Assembly: GCA_027493615.1 (NCBI GenBank)
Contig: JAOSKK010000035.1
Location: 124,001 to 188,000 of the forward strand
DNA: 64,000 nucleotides
Origin: Verrucomicrobiota bacterium
GTDB lineage: Bacteria > Verrucomicrobiota > Verrucomicrobiia > Limisphaerales > J093
Direction: 5' to 3'
The translations under genes and the position numbers were made by a program. Under the pieces are notes generated by a model. The model was given only the letters and a program-made list of their open reading frames with translations, made no database searches and had not been told where the DNA came from. This document shows positions 29,372-36,891 of this stretch, in pieces; within the stretch, counting starts at the first letter, position 1; every line of letters starts with the position of its first letter.

Positions 29372-30871
29372 TCAGGGCTGGGGGCGGGCACGTTCCTCCG
29401 GACCCCAAGGGCGGACCGGGGCGGCGTGCGTCGCGGGAACTGATCTCCGTCAATCCAGTGGAGGAGACGGTGCAGTTCGAAAGCGGTCAGGCCGACAGCC
29501 GACGTGCGGACGGCGCGCCATTCGCGTGGGCTCACCCGGGAGATCTCGGTGACACAATTGCCCAGGTGCGCGGTGGCATTCGTGCTCTGGAGCCAGCGAA
29601 CGACCACACTGTTCGTCGATGGTGGCTGCTGCCGGGCCAGCATGGCGTACATCCCGCTGAGGGACTCCCAGTCGTCGAGCCGCGGTTGGGTCAGTTCCCA
29701 GTGGTAGTAGAGGAGGTTCGTGCGTCCCTGGACCTCGGCGTAGAGTTCGGCGGGCGCGGGCTCGCGTTCAGCGGCCACGGGGAAGAGGCCGGCCGTGACC
29801 AGCCCGTCATCAGCGGCGGGACTGATGTAAGGCACCAGAATGGGGAATCCGTTCCACGTCAGCCGCTTCAGCGGGGCGAGGAACTTCACCTCGCCAAAAT
29901 CCAGCCACGCGAGGCGGGCGCGCAGCGCTGCGGGCAGCCGGGTTGACACGGCCTCAATCCGCTCGCCCGCACCCGGCAGAGGCCAGGCGAACTCGGTCGC
30001 ATAAGGGGCCAGCGAACGGGCCCAGACGAAGAGCTGGTTGGGAGCGGGCCACTCCAACTCCCGCCAGATCGGGTCGGCTTCCACCCAGGGCTGGATGCCC
30101 CGGACAGCCGTGAAACTGATGAGCGGCTCGCGGACCGTGTTGGTCGGCAACTGCCAGGGATCGAGGGTCAACTCAAGGGGGCGCTCAAATTCAAACCGTG
30201 CGGTGGTGCGGAGGTTGGGACCGCGGCCCAGCACGGCGGCCTGCATCGACGGCCACGGCAGCGCGGGAGACCAGCCCAGGACGTTCGCCAGGTACCGGAG
30301 ACTGGCTTTGACATCCAGCCACGGAGTATCTGCCGCGGACGGACGCGCCAAAGCATCGGCAAGGCGGTCCTCGAGGGGCTTCAGGTCCGGAGCCTGGTCC
30401 CGGCCCAGCCCGCCCAGGAACCAGTCGCCGGCGCGGGCCGTCTTGGTCTGGGGCAACCCAACCGCCACCCCCACCTTTGACCATCCGTCCATCCAGTGCG
30501 GCACGCGGTCCGGAGCCCACCCGCAGCGCGAGGGTCCACTGCGAAGGCGTCGGCCCGGGAGGTCCGCCGATCGCGCCCAGGGATTCGACCTGCAACGATT
30601 CGTCGAACAACGAGCGAACCAGCGCGGCACCCTCGGCGTCCGTGGCAGCGGCGCGAGCCAGTCCGGACAAAACCCGCTCGAGAACGGCCTGCGTGGCCGG
30701 CTCAGCCAGGACGCCACGGAGCTCTGTCGCCTCGGTGCTCCGGGCCAGGTGCCGGGCGCCCAGGAAGTGCCATTGCCCCCAACTCGACGTGCCCTCCTCC
30801 GCGGCGTCGCTGCGGCAGGGGAGGCAGAGGGAGAAAGCGACGATCAGACTGCCCGCCAGGAAATTGCGCAT
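29372..30871 (-). CDS. secreted protein of unknown function (frameshifted)
   Basis: I do not recognise this family. The ATG at 30871 opens a clear signal peptide (NFLAGSLIVAFSLCLPCRSDA). The mature part of about 470 residues is soluble, with many Trp and Pro residues and several beta-like stretches (TTARFEFERPLELTLDPW, EVKFLAPLKRLTWNGFPIL). The frame shifts near 30475, where removal of one A in GTCAAAGG joins the two halves. The 3' end is uncertain. If one more base is restored, the gene stops at 29372, just before pdxJ; as written, the frame runs on to 29287. It follows the Bat operon by 50 bases on the same strand, so it may be an accessory envelope protein of that operon. Confidence 0.6.
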
Positions 30872-30921
30872 AACTTGACCGCCTCAATGCCAGAGAAACC
30901 GCTGCGACGCAAGCCCCCACC

Positions 30922-33465
30922 CTACCAGTCCCGTGGCGGACGGCGTTCGCCCGGGCGGTTCCGACCCGGCTGGCGCTGGCGGTCGCCAGGCGACGGAGGC
31001 GCGCGTTCGCTGACCTGGTCCAGGAGCGATTCGAGCGTCGCGGGTCGGCGCGAGGAGGAAGCGCTGGGCGGCCCCGCTTCCGCGACCCGCTGCCGGAGCC
31101 GCGCCAGGCGCGGTTCCACCTGCTCAAGACCGCGCTGGGCCCGGGATTCGGCGGGGTTCAACCCGACCGCCTGCCGGAACGCGTTGTCGGCCTCCTGGAA
31201 CCGCGTCAGCGCCTCGAGGGCGTCGGTGGGTTCGGCGCGATCGCCCGCTTCCAGTTCACGCTCTCCGGCCTGCACCAGGGCGGCGGGCAGCAGGCGGCGG
31301 GTTTCCTCGGCACCCTTCTGAGCGGGGACGTTGTTGGGGTTGAGCCCCAAGGTGGCTTCGAAATGACCCAATGCCGCCCCGAGGCTGGCCGCCGACTGGG
31401 CCTGGGAACGCGCCAACTGCTCCTTGCCGCGCTGCAACGATTCCTGGCCCTCGCGCAGGTGGAGCTGTTCCATCGCACGTCGGACCTCGGCCTCGCCGCG
31501 TCGGGCCTCGCCGTGATCCGGTTGCACGGCCAACGCCTGCTGGAAGTGGTCCAGGGCGGTGTCGAACACCACCAGCGCTTCGTCGAGATTCCACTCCGCC
31601 TGGGCCTGGGCCTCCTTCTGCTCGCGCTGCCCCTGCCGTGCCAGCAGATCGGCCAGCTTGCGCCGAACCCGGTCGTGCGCTGTGGCCGCGGTGGCGTCCA
31701 AGGACGAGGGGGGCGGTGGCAGGGGCGCCCCGGGCGGGCGAGCCAGGGATTCCAACGGGCGCACCAACTCCTCGAGGTCCTCCAGGGCTTCGCGATAGTA
31801 CCGTTCCGCCAGCCGATCGCCCCACGCATGCTGGGGTTTGACCTCGGCATCGCCCCGCGCCTCGGCCGAGGTGGCGTTTGCCAAGAGGGACTGCCGCAAG
31901 GCCGCGTGCGCACCATCGCGGTCGGCACGGACGTCCGCCGCCGCGGGGGCGTGGGCCAAAGACTCCTCGAGCAACGCCACCGCTTCCCTCAACCTCGGGA
32001 TCGCGTCGACCGGCAACCGGTCAGCCGCTCCCCCCAAAGCTTCAAGACCGAGACGGTGCAACAAGCGGGCGAGACGTTGCTGAACCAGCGCGAGGTTGTG
32101 GCGGGTGGCACGGTGCCGGGGACGGACCTCGAGGGCTTCCCGATACGCTTCAACGCTCCGGCGCCACAGCTCGGCGGCATCCTCAGGGGCAGCCGCCTCC
32201 GAAGCTTCGCCCAGCCGGAATTGGGCGTTGCCGATCTGGAACCACACCGGCTGTCGCAACGCCCGTGGGACGGATACCAAGGTGAGTTCCTGCCAACGCT
32301 CGAGCGCTCCCGCGTAGTCACGCCCTGCGTAGGCCTCCACCCCGGCATTGTAGACGGCCCACGGCGTGTCCGGGACGGATCCGTCCGAGGCGACGGAAGC
32401 GCCAAGCACCAGGTTCACCCCGAGCAGTGAGACGGCCGCCGTCCACGCGACGCGCGGGCGGCGATCACCCAGGAGCCAGCCGGTCATGAGCAACCCAAGC
32501 GACAACGCCAGCGGCCACTGAAACCGCTCGCGCAGCTCGTCCACCTCTCGCCGTTCGGTCGTCTTCGCCAGCGGCGCAGCCACGGCCTGAAACCAGTCCG
32601 CCAGCGCACGACTGTCCGCTCCCTCGAGACGCACGTAGCGGCCCCCGCCCGCGGCCGCCATCCGCTGCAGTTGCCGCTCGTCCCGCCGCGAAATCACTTC
32701 GCGACCGGCGGCATTCCGGACAAGCCCCGACACCTCGCGGGGTCCCCGGGGAAGATGCGCCCCCGCTGCCGAACCCACGCCCGCCGTGTGAACCCTCACA
32801 CCATCTTGCGCGGCCGCCCGGGCGGCTCCCACTGCATCGCCCTCGAGTTGCTCGCCGTCACTCACCACGAGCAGGGTGTGCGGACCAGGAGCCGCGCGGT
32901 CAAAGCACGTCCGCGCTTGCACGATCGCCCGGGCCAGATCGCTTCCGGGCGCCGAGAGCATCGTCGTGTCCACCGCCGCCAGCGCACGCTCCAGCGCGGC
33001 GACGTCACGGGTGAGCGGCGCGAGCAGACGGGCTTCGCCGGCGAAGACCAGCAACGCCACCCGATCCCCCCAGTTGCCGCAGCAGATGGCGCAACGCCTT
33101 CGTCGCCGCCGTCAGCCGGTTGGTTCCCCCGCATCCGGGGCCAGCATCGAACGGGACACATCCAGCGCCACCACCACATCCACGCCGGTGCGCTCGATCT
33201 CGACCGTGGCCCGGCCCCACTGCGGCCGGGCCAGCGCCAGGATCAACGCCGCCACGCCCAACGCCATCAAAGCCAACCGCAGACGGCGACGCGCGGGGGC
33301 CAGCGAGCTCAGCAACACGTCGAGCCAGGGGGGACGGAAGGCGCCCTCCAACCGTCGCCGCGCCCGACGACCCGACCACGTCCAGAGGATGATCAGGCCG
33401 GCGATGACCACCGGCAGCAGCCACAGCCATGGAGGAACCGCGAACTTCACGGCAGGCGCCTCCAA
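30922..33465 (-). CDS. BatB/BatC-like fusion: vWA domain plus TPR region
   Basis: The protein has about 847 residues. At the N-terminus two membrane helices (WLWLLPVVIAGLIILWTW and RLALMALGVAALILALARP) precede a von Willebrand A domain with an intact MIDAS (VVALDVSRSM) and LLVVSDGEQLEGD. Another membrane helix pair follows (PLALSLGLLMTGWLLG, VAWTAAVSLLGVNLVLG). Then come ~450 residues of TPR-like repeats (WAVYNAGVEAYAGRDYAGALERWQEL) and a basic tail. BatB (vWA) and BatC (TPR) are separate genes in Bacteroides; here they are one protein. Two opposite single-base errors, at 33066-33071 (extra) and near 33119-33123 (missing), disturb ~50 bases after the MIDAS. It overlaps batA by 19 bases. Confidence 0.85.
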
Positions 33466-34400
33466 CGCGTGTGCGCCAGGGTTTGGGCGACCAACAGGAG
33501 CCCGAGCGCGGGAACCGCCAGCCAGGGAAAGAGCTCGCGCCAGCCCTGCTGCCGGCGATCGCCCAGCTTCTGCTTCTCCAGCCGGTCAATCGCCGCATAG
33601 ACCGCGCGCAGGTCGGCCCCGCTTCGCGCGCGGAAGAAGTCGCCGCCCGTGCGCGTGGCCAGGCGGGTGAAGAGTTGGCTGAGGTCATCCGTCGGCGCCG
33701 CCTGGTCCGGACTGAGCACCTGAATGCAGTGGACCCGCACCCCCAGCGGGCGCAGGACCTCGGCGATCACCGCTGGATCCGGGCCCGCGCTGATGTTCTC
33801 GGCGTCGGTCATCAGGACGATCACGCGGGTCTCCTCGGGATGTCGCTGGAGATGCTCGGCCGCCACAAGCAGGCCGGAGCCGACCGCGGTCCCCGTCCCG
33901 TTGGTCTCCAGCCGGAGCCGCTCAAGCAACCATTCATGATCCAGCGTCAGCGGGCTGGACAACCACGCGTCCCGGTCGAAGGCGACCAGCCCGACGCGGT
34001 CGTGGGGCCGAGCCCGGATGAACTCCGCGGAAATCCGCTGCAGCCCTTCGGATCGGCTGACCCGGCGGCCATCGAGGAGAAAGTCGCGGGTGCGCATCGT
34101 GCCGGAGAAATCCAGGACCAGCATGAGGTTGATGCCGCGCGTGTCCTCGCGTTGCTCCGCCCACGGAAGCTGCGGCCGCGCCAGGGCCAGCACCAGCAGG
34201 GTGAATGCTCCCACGTGTAGGATTTCCATCCGCCGCCGCGAACGGGGGCCCCGGGCCGCGGCAGGCACGGCCAGCAAGCCAATCGCGCTGAAGCCCAGCG
34301 CGGCGGGGCGGTGGGGGCGACGCAGTCGCCACCACCCCAGCGCCAGCGGCAGTCCCAGCAGCAGAAGCCACAGAGGCGATGCGAAACGCAGCTCGGCCAT
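33447..34400 (-). CDS. batA: BatA-like vWA membrane protein
   Basis: The 317-residue product has an N-terminal membrane pair (SPLWLLLLGLPLALGWW and a second helix HVGAFTLLVLALARPQLPW), a vWA domain and a C-terminal helix (LFPWLAVPALGLLLVAQTL). The MIDAS reads LDFSGTM, a DxSGT form instead of the common DxSxS. Further motifs are GLVAFDRDAWLSSPLTLD, TAVGSGLLVA and VIVLMTDAEN. BatA forms part of the MoxR-associated Bat system linked to envelope stress and aerotolerance (family knowledge). The frame is intact. It starts 2 bases after the DUF4381-like gene. Confidence 0.88.
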   Translation of the reverse strand: MAELRFASPLWLLLLGLPLALGWWRLRRPHRPAALGFSAIGLLAVPAAARGPRSRRRMEILHVGAFTLLVLALARPQLPWAEQREDTRGINLMLVLDFSGTMRTRDFLLDGRRVSRSEGLQRISAEFIRARPHDRVGLVAFDRDAWLSSPLTLDHEWLLERLRLETNGTGTAVGSGLLVAAEHLQRHPEETRVIVLMTDAENISAGPDPAVIAEVLRPLGVRVHCIQVLSPDQAAPTDDLSQLFTRLATRTGGDFFRARSGADLRAVYAAIDRLEKQKLGDRRQQGWRELFPWLAVPALGLLLVAQTLAHTRWRRLP

Positions 34401-34402
34401 CC

Positions 34403-34903
34403 TCAGGAACGCGACGTCATCACAAAATCCACGACCGCCATATGCAACTCACGCAACTCGTCCGCGCTTGCCGTGTACCGCCCGAACTTGAACCGGTCAC
34501 AGGCCCCGAGAAAACGGCCGAGAATCTCCCGCTGCGCGTGCGCAAGTTCGGGGGCATGCCGAGCGGCGAGCAGAAACTCCTCCGTGGCCAGCCGCGGCAC
34601 CGGCAGGACATACCGTCCCTCCAGATAGCGTCGGAGCACGCGGGCCGCGGCCAGACCATAGGCACGTGAGGTCTCGGGCTGCAGCAACGGTATCAGTCGC
34701 TCGAGTTCCGCCAGCGCCTGTTCCCAGGGGCTCGGTTCAGCCGGCACCGGCACCGCCGGCACCACCGTCGGTCGCGCCCGGCGGAAACGCCAGAGGCACC
34801 ACCCCGCCACGCAAGCCAGTCCTGCCAACCCCACCGCCACGAGCCCGCCGTACTCGGGCGGCGACAACCGACGCAGGTCCTCGATCAGGTTGGTCGTGTT
34901 CAT
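34403..34903 (-). CDS. DUF4381-like single-pass membrane protein of the Bat operon
   Basis: The protein is 166 residues. After a short N-terminus (IEDLRRLSPPEYGG) there is one membrane helix (VAVGLAGLACVAGWCLWRF), then a Pro-rich linker and a helical cytoplasmic domain (WEQALAELERLIPLL, RRYLEGRYVLPVPRLATEEF, FLGACDRFKFGRYTAS). This layout matches the small DUF4381 proteins found between DUF58 and vWA genes in MoxR operons. Its ATG overlaps the stop of the DUF58 gene (ATGA) once the A-run at 34948-34954 is corrected. As given, the sequence reads through from DUF58 into this gene and makes a false fusion. Confidence 0.8.
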   Translation of the reverse strand: MNTTNLIEDLRRLSPPEYGGLVAVGLAGLACVAGWCLWRFRRARPTVVPAVPVPAEPSPWEQALAELERLIPLLQPETSRAYGLAAARVLRRYLEGRYVLPVPRLATEEFLLAARHAPELAHAQREILGRFLGACDRFKFGRYTASADELRELHMAVVDFVMTSRS

Positions 34904-35834
34904 CCCGGAACCGCGGACGCCGGTGCGCCCCGACGACGTCGCGGTGCAAAAAAACTCGAGCAGGGCCGGTCGCCACGGGCGGCCCGTGAGACAAGGAACA
35001 GCCTCCACGCCCGCCCGACGAAAAAGGTCGGCGCGCGCCGCGGCCCGCCGGCCCTGTTCGTGTTCGAGCGCCTGGCGCACCGCCGGATCGCCCGTGTCCA
35101 GTTCGAGCCACTCGCCGGTTTCGAGGTCTTCGCAGACCAGCCAACCGAGGTCCGGCACGCAGCGCTCGGCCGGATCCTCGAGCGGCAGGGCGATGACGTC
35201 GTGGCGACGCGCAGCGATGCGGAGGGCGCGTTCGAAACCGTGATCCAGGAAGTCGGACAGCACAAAGACCGTGGCACGGCGGCGGAGGGCCGAGCCAAGG
35301 GCCTGCAGGGCCAGCCGAAGTGAAGTGCCCCGGCCCCGCGGCGGATGGCCGAGCACGGCGGTGATGATGGCCAGCGCCTGGCGCCGCCCCCCGCGCGGCG
35401 GCAGGTGGTACTCGAGCCGGTCGCTAAACAGGAGCAGTCCCACACGATCATGGTTGAGCACCGCGCTGAGCGCGACCACGGCGGCCAACTCGGCCGCCAG
35501 CTCGCGCTTGCTCTGGCCGCCCGAGGCGAAATGACCCGAGCCGCTGATGTCCACCACCACCATCACCGTGAGGCCACGCTCCTCGACGTTCTTTTTGATC
35601 TGGACCGTGCCCGTCCGCGCCGTGGTGTGCCAATCGATGGACCGGACGTCGTCGCCCGGCTGGTAGGCTCGGACTTCATCAAACTCGAGCCCACGACCGC
35701 GGAACACCGGAGCGGTAGGGCCCGGCGATGAGCTCCTGTACCAGCCGGCGGGCGCGCAACTCGATCCGTCGCACCCGCCCAAGAAGGTCCGCAGGCGTGC
35801 GGGTCGAAAGCACGGCCGAAGGGGACGGAGGCAT
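34900..35834 (-). CDS. DUF58 domain protein (two frameshifts)
   Basis: This protein of about 310 residues is the usual partner of MoxR ATPases and has a degenerate vWA fold. The N-terminus (ADLLGRVRRIELRARRLVQE) is followed after a break near 35716 (one extra base) by YRSVFRGRGLEFDEVRAYQPGDDVRSIDW, the DUF58 signature, here given as two shorter matches: RGLEFDEVRAYQPGDD and RSIDWHTTARTG. VMVVVDISGSG is the vWA-like site. Near the end, A7 at 34948-34954 carries one base too many; correction gives a TGA that overlaps the next ATG. It starts at 35834, sharing one base with the moxR stop (TGATG). Confidence 0.85.
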
Positions 35835-36823
35835 CACGGCACGGGGACCTGTTCGAGCAAATGCGCGACGATGTGTTCGGCCGTCACCCCGTCGGCATCC
35901 GCTTCGAAGGTGGTCAGGACGCGATGCCGGAGAACGTCGGGGGCGAGGGTCTTGACGTCAAGCGGCGTGACATGGGGGCGGCCCTGGAGGAAGGCGTGCG
36001 CCTTGGCGGCCAGGGACAGGTTGATCGAGGCCCGCGGGGAGCCGCCGAAGCGGATGAACGGCTTCATCTTCGGCGCCACCCGGCTGGGGTCACGCGTGGT
36101 GAACACGAGCCGGACGATGTAGTCCGAGACCGCGTCGTCCACGTACACCGCGTCCACCAGATTGCGCATCGCCAGGATGTCCTCCGGATGGAGGATGGCG
36201 GACAGCGGCGGCCGGGCGGCGGTCTTCGCCATGAGGTCCATGATCTGGCGTTCCTCGGCCTCGGTCGGATAAGTGACCACGACCTTGAGCATGAAGCGGT
36301 CCACCTGCGCCTCCGGCAGGGCGTAGGTGCCCTCCTGCTCGATCGGGTTCATGGTGGCCAGGACCAGGAACGGGGACGGCAGGGGGAAGGTCTCCTCGCC
36401 GATGGTGACCTGACGTTCCTGCATGGCTTCGAGCAGCGCGCTCTGGACCTTGGCCGGGGCGCGGTTGATCTCGTCGGCGAGCACCACGTTGGCGAAGAGC
36501 GGGCCGCGGCGCGTGTGATACGTGTTGTCGCGCGGGTTGAAGATGAGATTGCCGACGAGATCGCCGGGGAGGAGGTCCGGGGTGAACTGGACGCGGGCGA
36601 AGTCCAGGTGAAGACACTGGGCGAGGGCGTTGACGGTGGCGGTCTTGGCGAGGCCGGGGACGCCCTCGAGCAGGACGTGGCCGTTGGCGAGCAGGCCGGT
36701 GAGCAGCCGTTCGATAAGGGTGCGTTGCCCGACGATGTTCCGGGCCAGTTCGGACCGGAGAGCCTCGAGGCGGGGCTGATGGGAAGCGATGGTCTCTTCG
36801 AGCGGGCGCAGGTCGGTGTGCAT
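35834..36823 (-). CDS. moxR: MoxR-family AAA+ ATPase
   Basis: MoxR ATPases act as chaperone-like regulators of vWA proteins. The 329-residue product carries Walker A (GVPGLAKTA), Walker B (VVLADEINRAPAKVQSALLEAM), sensor 1 (VLATMNPIEQEGTY) and the sensor-2 region (RFGGSPRASINL). The frame is intact. It is the first gene of a coupled operon: moxR, DUF58, DUF4381, batA, batB/C. A 62-bp repeat of family B ends only 6 bases upstream of its ATG, and I see no good ribosome binding site there. Its expression signals may therefore lie in the repeat or in the upstream HzsA-like gene. Confidence 0.93.
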   Translation of the reverse strand: MHTDLRPLEETIASHQPRLEALRSELARNIVGQRTLIERLLTGLLANGHVLLEGVPGLAKTATVNALAQCLHLDFARVQFTPDLLPGDLVGNLIFNPRDNTYHTRRGPLFANVVLADEINRAPAKVQSALLEAMQERQVTIGEETFPLPSPFLVLATMNPIEQEGTYALPEAQVDRFMLKVVVTYPTEAEERQIMDLMAKTAARPPLSAILHPEDILAMRNLVDAVYVDDAVSDYIVRLVFTTRDPSRVAPKMKPFIRFGGSPRASINLSLAAKAHAFLQGRPHVTPLDVKTLAPDVLRHRVLTTFEADADGVTAEHIVAHLLEQVPVP

Positions 36824-36829
36824 GGCCCA

Positions 36830-36891
36830 GGGGTCAGTCAGTAGTATTGTGCTTTTTCAATCTCCAAGCTCAGGTTTCAGGGACTGACCCC
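36830..36891. repeat. repeat family B, short form
   Basis: The element is 62 bp with inverted ends GGGGTCAGTC (36830-36839) and GACTGACCCC (36882-36891). The left side continues TAGTATTGTGCTTTTTC, the same sequence as in the copy at 44771-44899. It supplies the stop codon (36877-36879) and last codons of the HzsA-like gene and ends 6 bases from the moxR start. No transposase is encoded. Confidence 0.8.

Noticed and set aside
34403..35782. A fused DUF58-DUF4381 protein
   Set aside because: The fusion depends on one extra A in the A7 run at 34948-34954; removing it restores a stop and an ATGA overlap.
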